From positions 1 to 64,000 of the forward strand of contig JADBXZ010000051.1 in the NCBI GenBank assembly GCA_020403265.1: a stretch of DNA of 64,000 bases, given 5' to 3'. How positions within the stretch are numbered: position 1 is the stretch's first letter; every line of letters begins with the position of its first letter. The position numbers were made by a program, and so were the translations under genes. The DNA comes from Bacteroidota bacterium (GTDB taxonomy: Bacteria > Bacteroidota > Bacteroidia > B-17B0 > Aurantibacillaceae). A model generated the notes under the pieces. The model did not search any database. It had not been told where the DNA came from and saw only the letters and a list, made by a program, of their open reading frames with translations. Positions 17,700-27,663 of the stretch are shown in pieces.

Positions 17700-18653
17700 A
17701 TGAAAATAATTTTTATGGGAACACCCGAATTTGCGGTGGCCTCATTAGCAGAACTTATTAAACAAAACTATAAGGTAGTTGGAGTGATTACTGCGCCGGA
17801 TAAACCCGCGGGCAGAGGACAGCAATTACAACAAAGTGCGGTTAAACAATTTGCTCTTCAGCACGGCTTAAAAGTTTTACAACCTGAAAATTTAAAAAGT
17901 GAAACATTTATTCAGGAATTACGATCATTAAATGCAGACATACAAATTGTAGTAGCGTTTAGAATGCTTCCTGAAATTGTTTGGAACATGCCAAAACATG
18001 GTACTTATAATTTACATGCCTCGCTTTTACCAAAATACAGAGGGGCTGCACCAATAAACTGGGCAATTATTAATGGCGAAAAAACAACAGGTGTAACTAC
18101 CTTTAAATTGAAACACGAAATCGATACCGGAAATATATTGTTTCAGGAAAAAGTTGAAATTGAAGAAAATGAGACAGCGGGAAGCTTACATGATAAATTA
18201 ATGAATAATGGAAAACATTTAATAATCAAAACAATTGAAGCGGTTAACAGATGTATTACAAATAATGTTGAATTAAATTTTATTGTACAAGATGACAGTA
18301 TTGCATGCCATGCTCCAAAATTGTTTAAAGAAAATTGTAAAATTAATTTTGCATTAGATGCGCAATCAGCCCATAATTTGGTAAGAGGGTTAAGTCCTTA
18401 TCCTGCGGCGTACACTTCCATTGTTAATGATGGTAAAGCACAGCAATTAAAAATATTCAGTTCAAGAGTTGAGGAATGTAATAAATCAGGAAAACCAGGC
18501 TCTATTTATAGTGATGGCAAAACTTATTTTAAAATACAATGCAAAACTAATTTACTAACGGTTTACGAGTTACAGTTAGAGGGGAAGAAAAAAATGACAA
18601 CCCCTGATTTTTTAAGAGGCTATAAATTAAATTCTGATTCTTATTGTGTTTAG
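17700..18653 (+). CDS. fmt: Methionyl-tRNA formyltransferase
   Basis: Formylates Met-tRNAfMet with 10-formyl-THF for translation initiation. The formyltransferase domain has MGTPEFAVASLAELI, the loop APDKPAGRGQQLQ, the catalytic NLHASLLPKYRGAAPINWA (Asn and His) and HEIDTGNILF (catalytic Asp). A C-terminal OB-fold domain for tRNA binding includes VRGLSPYPAAYT. The length of 317 aa is standard. It begins 42 bases after the DUF5916 gene with no terminator seen between them, so read-through is possible. Confidence 0.96.
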   Translation: MKIIFMGTPEFAVASLAELIKQNYKVVGVITAPDKPAGRGQQLQQSAVKQFALQHGLKVLQPENLKSETFIQELRSLNADIQIVVAFRMLPEIVWNMPKHGTYNLHASLLPKYRGAAPINWAIINGEKTTGVTTFKLKHEIDTGNILFQEKVEIEENETAGSLHDKLMNNGKHLIIKTIEAVNRCITNNVELNFIVQDDSIACHAPKLFKENCKINFALDAQSAHNLVRGLSPYPAAYTSIVNDGKAQQLKIFSSRVEECNKSGKPGSIYSDGKTYFKIQCKTNLLTVYELQLEGKKKMTTPDFLRGYKLNSDSYCV

Positions 18654-18809
18654 TGAGGTTGTAGGAGTTTCAAACTTCAAAATACGTGTGTTATTAACAG
18701 AATAAACCGTTATTCACAAAAAAGGTGCTGTTTTTAGGGCATTACAAGGTGTTTTTATTAACAAAATGCCTATTTATCAACAAAATAATTAAAAAATAAC
18801 TCAAAACAC

Positions 18810-18839
18810 TTGACAAACAAGGATTCTGTGTTACATTTG
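18810..18839 (+). promoter_or_regulatory. Promoter of the HU gene
   Basis: TTG at 18810-18812, a 19-base spacer and TACATTTG at 18832-18839 make an essentially perfect Bacteroidota promoter, 41 bases before the ATG of the abundant DNA-binding protein HU. Confidence 0.85.
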
Positions 18840-18880
18840 CCATACAATTAACAAAAGTTTAACCCTTAAAAAACAAAAAA

Positions 18881-19162
18881 ATGAACAAAGCAGAATTAAT
18901 CGATGCTATCGCATCTGGTGCTAAGTTAACAAAAGCTGACGCTGGTCGTGCTTTAGATGCAACAATTGAATCAATCCACAAAGCCTTAAAAAAAGGTGAT
19001 CGTATTGGTTTAGTGGGTTTTGGTTCTTTCTCAGTAGCTAAACGTGCTGCTAGAACAGGCCGTAACCCTCAAACTGGTAAAGAAATTAAAATTGCTGCTA
19101 AAAAAGTAGTTAAATTTAAAGCTGGTTCTGATTTAGCTGGTTCAGTTAACAAAGGAAAATAA
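18881..19162 (+). CDS. hup: DNA-binding protein HU
   Basis: Small histone-like nucleoid protein (93 aa) that bends and compacts DNA. The N-terminal dimerisation helices [27 protein letters not shown] are split by the usual turns. The saddle motif [19 protein letters not shown] and the arm [25 protein letters not shown] are both canonical, including the intercalating Pro. The HU/IHF choice rests on homodimer-like features; an IHF-type role is not excluded. It has its own strong promoter and terminator. Confidence 0.95.
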   Translation: MNKAELIDAIASGAKLTKADAGRALDATIESIHKALKKGDRIGLVGFGSFSVAKRAARTGRNPQTGKEIKIAAKKVVKFKAGSDLAGSVNKGK

Positions 19163-19184
19163 TTGCTAGACAATTGTTAAAAGG

Positions 19185-19218
19185 GCTACCTAATTTTTAT
19201 TAGGTAGCTTTTTTTTTA
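19185..19218 (+). terminator. Intrinsic terminator after HU
   Basis: A 9-bp stem, GCTACCTAA (19185-19193) / TTAGGTAGC (19200-19208), with a 6-base loop is followed by a run of ten T. Confidence 0.92.
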
Positions 19219-19334
19219 TAAAAGGTTTTTTTTAATGAAAAAAAAACGTTAACTTTACGATATCTAGTGATAGATTGTTATAACTAATTAAAGCAAATTA
19301 ATTAAAATAATATTAACTAAAACAAACAGTAAAC

Positions 19335-21527
19335 ATGAAAAAACAACTACTATTTGGTTCAGCTTTAGTTACTGCTTTTGCAGTAAACGCTCAGAACCAC
19401 AGGGTAAAACCCACTGGGATTGTTAAAGCGCCTAAACCGAATGAACTTTCTTATTCGCCGGTAGAGCCTACAATGTCATCTTCTACAGGTTCACAAAACC
19501 AAACACCTGCTTTATTAGCTAATAAAGAAGCTGTATCCTCTGGTACAGTGCCTACTACTTGGCAAGCTTTTGCGGCTTCTCAAAACGTGTTTGGTCATTT
19601 AGTGCCAAACTCAAGAATTATTAACTATGATGAAAATTTAGATGTAGTATCTTACATTTACCGTAAGCCTTGTAGTTATACTATTTCACCAATTTCAGAA
19701 AGTAATTCAGGTGCTATTTTGGCTAAAATTATCAGAAACTGGAATCCTATTGCTGTAAACGGAACATTCCAACCGCAGTACGATAGTACAGCTTTTGGTT
19801 CAGACGCTACTAATTTAAAGCGTTATCCTCAAGGTGGTATTTACAACCCACCGGGTAACACCAATATTAACAACGCTTACATCGTTGGTTGCGGTCCTAC
19901 TACAGGTGGTAGTGGATGGACAGGTAACTGGTTCTCAAGTAAACAATTAGGAAGTGCTAATTACAATAATATACCAAGCACTACTCCAAACGCTCAGCAA
20001 TGGGTGCCAAATCCTCCGGGATCAAATCCATTGAAAGGTATGAACTTTAACCGTTATAACTTTTCAATTACTGATGATGGTTTAGTTAGATCAGTTGCAA
20101 CTGTTGGTACTGATAATCCTGGTGCATCTCAAGCAGCTCCTGGCGATACTTCACTTTATATTACTACCGGAACATTTGCAGGTGGTACATTTAGCTGGAC
20201 AGGTACGGAATTATACCCGGATTTCCAAAAAGCACCTTCTGATGGTACAACCAACATGCAAGATGTATTGATGGCCTGGAACGAAGCAGGTACTGTTGGA
20301 TACGCTATTGTCATTGGTCAAAACAAAACCACAACTGTAACTGTAAACCGTGGTATTCAACCTCGTGTATGGAAAACAACCAATTCAGGTGCAAGCTGGG
20401 CAGCTATTCCTAATATGGATTTTGCTTCTCCAAGCTTAACAATGGTAACTAATGATTTACCTGCGGCATTGAGCGTTAACAATGCCGTAGCAGTTCCTTG
20501 GTTCAGAAGTAGTGAAGGTATGGATGCAGTTGTTGATAAAGACGATCGTTTACACTTCGTTTCAACAGTTGTATCACATTCAAGTGTTCATCCTGACTCT
20601 ACCTACTTCATTTTCTCATTTAACACTACAGACAGATATTACTTCCCACATGTACCGGGTGCACGCCCATACATATATGATTTTACTACAACTGGTACAA
20701 CATGGTCTGTTCGTAAAATTGACTCTTTATCTTCGGAAGCTCCGCGCGGAAGTGCTGCTGCTGCTGGTAGCGGAACAGGTTATACTGAAAATCCTTGGAC
20801 TGAAGATGCAAGTTCTAAGCCGGTTTCATCGTCTCGTATCCAATTAGGCAGAACGGTTAATGGTAATCAAATTTACTATAGCTGGGCAGAATCTGATACT
20901 TTGATTACAAATGGTAACAAAAAATGGAACACCTTCCCTAATGTTAAAGTGCGTATTTTAGATGTTGCTACTAACTCTCTAAGTCCTGAATTTAACATTA
21001 CTAGCCCTGCTACATCATTGGGTACAAATAACACGGTTAAAAACCGTGCGTTCTTCCACTACACTTCACCAAAATCTCCTAATTTAGCTGGAAGTTTTGC
21101 AGGTAACTACACTTTAGCTATACCTGCTTCAGTTACAAACAACCAATCATTAAATGGTAGTGGTGTTTGTTCACCTGAAACGCCGGTAATTCACTTCTTT
21201 AATGCTGCTACTATTACTAATGCTGGTGTAATATACGTAAATCCAACTGTAGGTATCAATGAGCGAAGCAAAACGTTAACTAACATGCAAGTAATTCCAA
21301 ATCCTGCATCTAACAATGCTAATTTGGTATTTGATATGTTAACTGATGCTAAAGTATTAGTTAGTGTAACAGACGTAACAGGTAAAGTTGTAAAAAGCTT
21401 AACTGCTAATTCTACTTTAGGTCAAAATACAATCAACATTAATGTTGCTGATTTAACAGCAGGTATTTACTTTGTAAGTATTTCTGCTAACAACCAAAAA
21501 ACAACTGCTAAGTTAATTGTTGAGTAA
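19335..21527 (+). CDS. T9SS type A secreted protein, tandem paralogue 1
   Basis: Secreted protein of 730 residues with signal peptide (LLFGSALVTAFAVNAQ). The large central domain is not recognised; it contains NSRIINYDENLDVVSYIYR, GIQPRVWKTTNSGASW and a DAVVDKDDRLHFVSTVVSHS segment, suggesting a propeller-like beta fold. The type A sorting domain is VIPNPASNNANLVFD followed by LTAGIYFVSISANNQKTTAKLIVE split across two strands. The next gene encodes a clear paralogue of the same architecture, and the two genes share an identical 3' end. It is preceded by a 170-bp leader after the HU terminator. Confidence 0.82.
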   Translation: MKKQLLFGSALVTAFAVNAQNHRVKPTGIVKAPKPNELSYSPVEPTMSSSTGSQNQTPALLANKEAVSSGTVPTTWQAFAASQNVFGHLVPNSRIINYDENLDVVSYIYRKPCSYTISPISESNSGAILAKIIRNWNPIAVNGTFQPQYDSTAFGSDATNLKRYPQGGIYNPPGNTNINNAYIVGCGPTTGGSGWTGNWFSSKQLGSANYNNIPSTTPNAQQWVPNPPGSNPLKGMNFNRYNFSITDDGLVRSVATVGTDNPGASQAAPGDTSLYITTGTFAGGTFSWTGTELYPDFQKAPSDGTTNMQDVLMAWNEAGTVGYAIVIGQNKTTTVTVNRGIQPRVWKTTNSGASWAAIPNMDFASPSLTMVTNDLPAALSVNNAVAVPWFRSSEGMDAVVDKDDRLHFVSTVVSHSSVHPDSTYFIFSFNTTDRYYFPHVPGARPYIYDFTTTGTTWSVRKIDSLSSEAPRGSAAAAGSGTGYTENPWTEDASSKPVSSSRIQLGRTVNGNQIYYSWAESDTLITNGNKKWNTFPNVKVRILDVATNSLSPEFNITSPATSLGTNNTVKNRAFFHYTSPKSPNLAGSFAGNYTLAIPASVTNNQSLNGSGVCSPETPVIHFFNAATITNAGVIYVNPTVGINERSKTLTNMQVIPNPASNNANLVFDMLTDAKVLVSVTDVTGKVVKSLTANSTLGQNTININVADLTAGIYFVSISANNQKTTAKLIVE

Positions 21528-21555
21528 TCCTTCAATTAATTTAAATTTAAAAAAC

Positions 21556-21590
21556 CCGCGAGTTTTCTTGCGGGTTTTTTTATTTTTTAT
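21556..21590 (+). terminator. Intrinsic terminator of paralogue 1
   Basis: The stem CCCGCGAG / CTTGCGGG is flanked by A and T runs. It is built on the same framework as the terminator after paralogue 2 (near 23788), with differences that still pair. The TTG of a downstream promoter lies inside this hairpin. Confidence 0.88.
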
Positions 21591-21597
21591 ATCTTTG
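21568..21597 (+). promoter_or_regulatory. Promoter of paralogue 2, overlapping the terminator
   Basis: TTG at 21568-21570, a 19-base spacer and TATCTTTG at 21590-21597 match the Bacteroidota consensus. The -33 element is part of the 3' arm of the preceding terminator hairpin. Confidence 0.65.
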
Positions 21598-21641
21598 ATA
21601 TAAACAAAAACTCTTTTTCAGTTTCAAAATAGTTTAATACA

Positions 21642-23759
21642 ATGTTTATGAAAAAGATCATCCTACTTAACCTTACAGCTATTCTAACAGCAAGTATTTG
21701 CTTTTGTCAGAACCAATCACAAATATCCGGTAATCAAAAAACAAACGAGCAAAACTTCAACACATTGTTTACTTGGCAACCTTTCGCTTCTTCTATGGAT
21801 TTAGGCGGAAATTTAAATCCGAATTCACGAATAATTAATTATTGTGATGAAATTGATGTTGTTTCATTTATTCATCAGAAAACATGTACCTATTCAATAA
21901 CCAATATTGGTCAAAACAATTCGGGAGTAATGGTAGCCAGAATTATACGAAATTGGAATCCCCTATTTAAAAACGTAAGTTGCCCAGCAGCATATGATAG
22001 CACTGCCCTCGCATCAAACTCAATGAATTTCCCTCGCTCTCCCAATGGTGGAATTTACAATCCTCCAGGTAATTCACATATAAACAATGCTTATATTGTA
22101 GGGTGTGGACCAACCACTAACGGCATTGAATGGAGCGGAAATTGGTATTCAAGCAAACAATTAGGTTTTGCAAATTATAACAATACGACTCCCACTCAAC
22201 CCAATTCACAACAATGGTTTGGAAATCCATCAACTGGAAGTATACAAGGACATAATTTCAGTAATAACAATTTTAGTGTAACAGACGATGGCATCATAAG
22301 AACGCTAGCTAAATTAGGAACAAGCTATAATGGTACTTTACAGCCGGGTCCAGGCGACACTTCTTTGTATATTGTAGCAGGGGTGTTTGGAGGTGGCACA
22401 TTTAATTGGACAGGTACTGCCCTTCACCCTAGCTTTGAAAAATCCTCTAGCACTAATAAAGCTAATTTTTCTAAAGCAATAATGGCATGGAACGAAGCCG
22501 GAACTGTTGGATACGCCATTGCTATAGGACAACATAAAAATGCAGGAAATATTGTAAACAGGGGCATGCAGCCAATGGTTTGGAAAACAAGCAATAGTGG
22601 CGCCAGTTGGGTTGCCATACCTAATATGGATTTTGCCTTACCAACTTTTTCAATGGTGATTAATGATTTGGCATCAACGCTAAATACAAACACTAACATT
22701 GCTGTGCCATACTTTAGAGAAATAGAAGGCATGGATGCTGTTGTAGACAAGGATGATCGCTTGCATTTTGCAACAACAATCGTGTCACATGCCTCTGTTC
22801 ATCCTGACTCTATTACTATAGTAAAAAAACATGGATCCGATTACTATTATTGGCCACATACCCCCGGCAAGCGCCCATTTATTTATGACTTTACAACTAC
22901 CGGAACAACATGGGCTGTCAGAAAAATTGATTCGTTATCCACAGAAGCACCATTATCAAAATTAGAAGAGCAAGATCTTGGAACAGGTTACGATGAAAAC
23001 CCATGGGTAGCGTCAGGTACTGAAAAACCGGTGTCCTCAGCGCGAATACAATTAGGAAGGACAGTGGATGGCAAACAAATTTATTTTACCTGGGCAGAAT
23101 CTGATACGTTAATTACAAACGGAAATAGAAAATGGAACACCTTTCCCAACGTAAAAGTAAGGGTATTAGATATCTCAACAAATTCATTAAGTATTGAGAT
23201 GAATGCCACTTCTCCAATAGGAACTTTAGGGCTTAACTCTAAAGTGAGAAACTATGCTCACTTTCACTCTACTTCGCCAAAAACAACTAATATCCTTGGA
23301 AATTTCCCAACCAACTATACTATGGCAATTCCAATGAGTGTTTCTAACAATCAATCATTAAATGGATTTGGTAATTGCATCAACCCTTCTTCCATTACTC
23401 ATTATTATAATGCCGTTACAATTTCAAATTCAGTCATTGGTCAAATTATGTATACATGTTTCGCTCCAAACCCTTGTCCGCTTGCGATTAATGAAATAAA
23501 CCAAAAACATACTAGTATTAAAATTTTCCCAAATCCCAGTGTGGGCAAAGCACAAATAATTTTTGAGCCAACCACAAATGGTTATTCCGCAATTCAAATA
23601 ACCGATTTAACAGGTAAAATTATTCGAATTTTAAAACACTTAAATACTGAAGGGGAAAATTCGATTGTGATAAATACTTCTGATTTAAGTCAAGGTATAT
23701 ATTTTGTAAACTTGCTCTTTAACAACCAAAAAACAACTGCTAAGTTAATTGTTGAGTAA
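21642..23759 (+). CDS. T9SS type A secreted protein, tandem paralogue 2
   Basis: Secreted protein of 705 residues, paralogous along its whole length to the preceding protein. Shared blocks include WQPFASS/WQAFAAS, GGIYNPPGN, NAYIVGCGPTT, GDTSLYI, MAWNEAGTVGYAI, IYDFTTTGTTW and TWAESDTLITNGN. The signal peptide is IILLNLTAILTASICFCQ; ATG 21648 is an equally likely start. The sorting domain (IFPNPSVGKAQIIFE) ends in the same NNQKTTAKLIVE. The divergence of the body against the identical 3' end points to gene conversion or an old duplication with a recently homogenised tail. The role is unknown. Confidence 0.82.
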   Translation: MFMKKIILLNLTAILTASICFCQNQSQISGNQKTNEQNFNTLFTWQPFASSMDLGGNLNPNSRIINYCDEIDVVSFIHQKTCTYSITNIGQNNSGVMVARIIRNWNPLFKNVSCPAAYDSTALASNSMNFPRSPNGGIYNPPGNSHINNAYIVGCGPTTNGIEWSGNWYSSKQLGFANYNNTTPTQPNSQQWFGNPSTGSIQGHNFSNNNFSVTDDGIIRTLAKLGTSYNGTLQPGPGDTSLYIVAGVFGGGTFNWTGTALHPSFEKSSSTNKANFSKAIMAWNEAGTVGYAIAIGQHKNAGNIVNRGMQPMVWKTSNSGASWVAIPNMDFALPTFSMVINDLASTLNTNTNIAVPYFREIEGMDAVVDKDDRLHFATTIVSHASVHPDSITIVKKHGSDYYYWPHTPGKRPFIYDFTTTGTTWAVRKIDSLSTEAPLSKLEEQDLGTGYDENPWVASGTEKPVSSARIQLGRTVDGKQIYFTWAESDTLITNGNRKWNTFPNVKVRVLDISTNSLSIEMNATSPIGTLGLNSKVRNYAHFHSTSPKTTNILGNFPTNYTMAIPMSVSNNQSLNGFGNCINPSSITHYYNAVTISNSVIGQIMYTCFAPNPCPLAINEINQKHTSIKIFPNPSVGKAQIIFEPTTNGYSAIQITDLTGKIIRILKHLNTEGENSIVINTSDLSQGIYFVNLLFNNQKTTAKLIVE

Positions 23760-23780
23760 TCCTTCAATTAATTTAAATTT

Positions 23781-23816
23781 AAAAAAACCCGTAAGAAAAC
23801 TTGCGGGTTTTTTTAT
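23781..23816. terminator. Terminator between paralogue 2 and the sigma factor gene
   Basis: The stem CCCGTAAG / CTTGCGGG has an AAAA loop and is flanked by A and T runs, so it can work in both directions between these convergent genes. Confidence 0.88.
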
Positions 23817-23868
23817 TATAGTTTTATTTTATTAATTCAAAAACTTTTAGATTATAATATCGAATAAA

Positions 23869-24732
23869 TTACCCCAAATACTGTTGTAACAATTTACTTC
23901 TGCTGCTATGACGTAAACGGCGAATGGCCTTTTCTTTAATCTGACGAACACGCTCACGTGTTAACTCAAATTTATCACCAATCTCTTCTAAAGTTAAACC
24001 GTGGTTTAAGCCTATTCCAAAGAATAGTTTAACAACATCGCGTTCTCTATCCGTTAAAGTACTTAAAGCTCTGTCAATTTCCTTGCTTAAACTTTCGTTC
24101 ATTAAACCTGTATCTGCTTTTGGGGAATCAAAATTAACTAATACATCTAACAAACTACTCTCTTCACCATTTGCAAAAGGTGCATCCATACTTACATGGC
24201 GTCCGCTTACTTTCATAGTATCGCTTACTTTGTCAATTGGCAAGTCTAAGATATCCGCTAGTTCTTCAGCACTTGGCTCACGTTCAAATTCTTGCTCTAA
24301 TTTACTGTAAGCTTTATTTATCTTGTTTAATGAACCAACTTGATTTAATGGTAAACGCACGATACGGCTTTGTTCTGCTAAAGCCTGTAAAATACTCTGA
24401 CGAATCCACCATACAGCGTAAGAAATAAATTTAAAACCACGTGTTTCGTCAAAACGACGAGCAGCTTTAATTAAACCTAAATTACCTTCGTTAATTAAAT
24501 CGGGTAAACTTAAACCCTGATTCTGGTATTGTTTGGCCACCGACACCACAAAACGTAAATTTGCTCTGGTTAGTTTTTCAAGTGCTGTTTGATCACCGTC
24601 CTTAATTTTTTTTGCTAAAATTACCTCTTCCTCAGCTGTAATTAACTCTTCTCTTCCTATTTCCTGTAAATATTTATCTAAGGATGCACTTTCACGATTG
24701 GTAATCGACTTGGTAATTTTAAGCTGTCTCAT
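23869..24732 (-). CDS. rpoD: Primary RNA polymerase sigma factor (RpoD/SigA family)
   Basis: Sigma-70 group 1 factor of the short Bacteroidota type (287 aa), with no region 1.1. Region 1.2 is [15 protein letters not shown]. Region 2 is [36 protein letters not shown] and [17 protein letters not shown]. Region 3 is [11 protein letters not shown]. Region 4 ends with the helix-turn-helix [20 protein letters not shown]. Its unusual -7 recognition (TAnnTTTG) agrees with the promoter boxes seen across this window. It is transcribed from the 379-bp gap shared with the coiled-coil gene. Confidence 0.95.
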   Translation of the reverse strand: MRQLKITKSITNRESASLDKYLQEIGREELITAEEEVILAKKIKDGDQTALEKLTRANLRFVVSVAKQYQNQGLSLPDLINEGNLGLIKAARRFDETRGFKFISYAVWWIRQSILQALAEQSRIVRLPLNQVGSLNKINKAYSKLEQEFEREPSAEELADILDLPIDKVSDTMKVSGRHVSMDAPFANGEESSLLDVLVNFDSPKADTGLMNESLSKEIDRALSTLTDRERDVVKLFFGIGLNHGLTLEEIGDKFELTRERVRQIKEKAIRRLRHSSRSKLLQQYLG

Positions 24733-25111
24733 AGTTGAATGATATAGATGTTAAGATTAAGTTAAACAACAAAATTAGTAAAAAAATAGGAGTTTTTTTA
24801 TTAAAAACGATAAAAAAGCGCATTTGTTTAACGGAATTAGGTTTTTGTACGACCATTTTAATAAAATGTTTCACTTGCTAGATACTTTTTTTATTAACCA
24901 TGTTAATGGAACATTAAACTAATGTGAATTCTGACGCCCCCCAATATGGTGTATTTTGAACATTAAAATCGCTGCAAGCCAGTAAAATAAGGGAAAATTC
25001 ACAAAAAGTAATTAACAACTGATGTTTAATATCAAAGGCCGCAATTAACAAATCACTGTTTGGTGTTTATGCTAACCCCTTGTTTTACACGCAACTAACT
25101 TATGTATTTTT
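24733..25111. other. Divergent intergenic region, sigma factor / coiled-coil gene
   Basis: The 379 bases between divergent genes contain no ORF of note. On the minus strand TAATTTTG (24770-24777) fits the -7 consensus for the sigma gene, but a matching TTG is missing. On the plus strand TTG at 25080-25082 and a poor TATGTATT box at 25101 precede the coiled-coil gene. No hairpin or repeat stands out. Confidence 0.5.
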
Positions 25112-27646
25112 ATGAAAACCAAACCTCATTTTATGAACGGACAAGAAATTAAAGCTGATTTGCAGCAGGTGCTTGATAGCGATATTCAATTACGTAAAGA
25201 ATTTGTTGAATTAAAACGCTCATTGGGAGAGTATCGCAATCAATTAATTATGCGTGAAGAGGATTGTAAACGTCTCCAAGTAACCATAGACGTGCTAAAT
25301 ACCAAATTAGCAGTTATGGAGCGCGACAACACCAACTACAAAGCCGAATTAACAGCTTTTAAAGAGCTGAGAGGTAATATTAAAGAACAATTACAGGCAA
25401 AACAAGACGAAATTGATGCGCGTTTGCTGGAAATTGAATCCTTGAAAAACGAACTTTCGGTAATTGGAGAGAATTACGAACAACAAATAGCGGAGGTTAA
25501 ACTATCTGCCAATCAAAACTTGGAATCTGTTTCTGCTCAATTTCAGCTACAAATAGATGAATTGAAATCAAACTCCCACTATAAAGAAAGTGGTATTAAG
25601 CAAGAATTTGAGAATGAACTAAATTTATTGAGTGCATCATTTGCAGATAAAGAACAAGCCTTGTTGTTAAATCATGCCGAAGAATTGCTCACTCTTAAAA
25701 ATAATCATGAAACGGAATTAACCTTCCTGAAAAACGAACATAGTCAGCAACTTAATCAAATTCAATCCGCAAATTCCGAAGAAATAAACACACTTCAACA
25801 CTCACACAAAGTAACTATTTCTAAACTAGAAGAAGATTTTACAAAAAAATTAGAATCATCAGAATATACATTTAAGAATGAAATAGCTGCTTTAAAATTA
25901 CAAATTGAAGAGCAACGTCATCAGTTGACTACAAATCATCAAAACGAAATTGAAGCTCTTAAGAGAACCTCATCAGAGTTTGAGCAAGCTTTAATTGAAC
26001 GATACGAGTCACAACTACTAAGTCTTCAAAACGCCGGCAGTGAATCAACTTTGCTAATTCAGCAACAATTTGAACAACAAATTACCGACTTAAAATTACA
26101 ACATGCAGAAAAGTTAGCAGAATTGCGTTCGGAATTTGAACAAAATTTATCTACAACTACAAATGAGTACGAGTTAAAATTAAGTAATACACTTATCCAT
26201 AGCAACGAGCAAAATTCTAAACTTACCGAAGAGCTCAATAAATTAATTCTTCAAACAAATGATTTACAATCGCAAGTGAAAGAATTAAGTTTAATCATCG
26301 AAACAAATAATTCTACTATTGGTGAATTAAGAACATCTAATGCAGACCTTATCATCCAATTTGAAAACGAAAAACAGTCTCACTTAACTATTAGTCAGGA
26401 ATTCGAGAGTTTCAAACACACCTCCTCTCTATCATCGTCTGAGCAAGTTAACACGTTAAACCAGCAAATTGAAAGTTTAAATAACGAATTACAAAACGTT
26501 GGTAAATTATTCGAAGACAACACCAATATTTTAGCTGAAACTGAAAATAAACTGGATGAGTCAATCGAAACTATAAACACTTTAAATAACATTCAGTCGG
26601 AATTAAAGATAGAATTGGAAAGCCAACTATCTAAAATAGATGCTTTAACAGAAACTGCATATAACAACGAAATAACTATTACCTCACTGCAAACAGAAGT
26701 TGATAATTTAACTACTGCCAATACCTTTTTGCAAAATGAATTGGTGAGTTTACAAACCACCAACGAAGGATTAACGAATCAACTTCAAACTCAAAAAACG
26801 GATTTTGAAATCATATTAAATCAAAGCACCAATAACCATGGTATTGAATTTGAAAAATTGTTGGCTGAAAACACTAATTTAATTTCAGAAATAGAAACAC
26901 TGCAATCTAATTTCGAAGCTAAAGGCAGTGAACTTGAATTGTTAAAAAATGAATTAGATGAACTAAGCAGCAGAAATAGCGGTAAAATTGAAGACTTAAA
27001 AGAAACACTTCAGACTAAAAATTTCGAGTTGACTAACTTAATTGGAACCAATGCTGCAATTAATGCAGAAAATGAACAATTAAAGTCAGAAATTGAATCG
27101 TTTAAAATGAGTTTAGAAAATGCAAGCTTCGCCAACGAAAATTTAAACGCTATTCAGTCAAACTTAGAGCAGTTGAGTTCAGAAAAAGCTGGTTTATTGT
27201 CAGAAATTTCAACATTACGTTCAGACATGAGTGGTTTACAAGACACGATAACTAACTTAAACTTAAAAATTACGAATTATGAATCTGAAATAGAGAACCT
27301 AAAATCGGCCACCAATTCGTCAGACTTAAGCTTAAAATTAGAACAACAGGATGCTTACATTGATAAATTGTTTAAACAAATTGATTTGTTGAGCGACGAG
27401 CGTCTAAACTTGTTAAGTGAAAAAGAGCAAATGGCCAATCAGTTATTAAAAATGAATGACGTGATCGGTGAGATTTCTCAACAAGTTGAAAGTGAGAACA
27501 TTAACGTAAATGATTTGAATAATCACAGAAAAAACATTATCTTAGCAAACGGTTCTAGTAAGACAAGTGACAGTGGTCCTATTAAACAACAAATAAACGA
27601 TTTAGTGCGTGAAATTGATAAGTGTATTGCTTTGTTAAGTGCTTAA
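25112..27646 (+). CDS. Large coiled-coil protein upstream of zapA
   Basis: Cytoplasmic protein of 844 residues, nearly all Glu/Gln/Leu/Asn-rich coiled coil, with no signal peptide or membrane segment. The heptad region runs from about 10 to 740. The last 100 residues (KLEQQDAYIDKLFKQIDLL, then INDLVREIDKCIALLSA) look like a separate conserved module, similar in feel to the short coiled-coil proteins found before zapA in other Bacteroidota. ATG 25133 (MNGQEIKADL) is a possible alternative start. It stops 17 bases before zapA, so a shared transcript and a division-related role are likely but inferred. Confidence 0.75.
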   Translation: MKTKPHFMNGQEIKADLQQVLDSDIQLRKEFVELKRSLGEYRNQLIMREEDCKRLQVTIDVLNTKLAVMERDNTNYKAELTAFKELRGNIKEQLQAKQDEIDARLLEIESLKNELSVIGENYEQQIAEVKLSANQNLESVSAQFQLQIDELKSNSHYKESGIKQEFENELNLLSASFADKEQALLLNHAEELLTLKNNHETELTFLKNEHSQQLNQIQSANSEEINTLQHSHKVTISKLEEDFTKKLESSEYTFKNEIAALKLQIEEQRHQLTTNHQNEIEALKRTSSEFEQALIERYESQLLSLQNAGSESTLLIQQQFEQQITDLKLQHAEKLAELRSEFEQNLSTTTNEYELKLSNTLIHSNEQNSKLTEELNKLILQTNDLQSQVKELSLIIETNNSTIGELRTSNADLIIQFENEKQSHLTISQEFESFKHTSSLSSSEQVNTLNQQIESLNNELQNVGKLFEDNTNILAETENKLDESIETINTLNNIQSELKIELESQLSKIDALTETAYNNEITITSLQTEVDNLTTANTFLQNELVSLQTTNEGLTNQLQTQKTDFEIILNQSTNNHGIEFEKLLAENTNLISEIETLQSNFEAKGSELELLKNELDELSSRNSGKIEDLKETLQTKNFELTNLIGTNAAINAENEQLKSEIESFKMSLENASFANENLNAIQSNLEQLSSEKAGLLSEISTLRSDMSGLQDTITNLNLKITNYESEIENLKSATNSSDLSLKLEQQDAYIDKLFKQIDLLSDERLNLLSEKEQMANQLLKMNDVIGEISQQVESENINVNDLNNHRKNIILANGSSKTSDSGPIKQQINDLVREIDKCIALLSA

Positions 27647-27663
27647 TTTAATCGCCATCAACT

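Noticed and set aside
20512-20847. 111-codon plus-strand ORF
   Set aside because: Frame-shifted shadow of the paralogue 1 gene, with biased composition and no start context.
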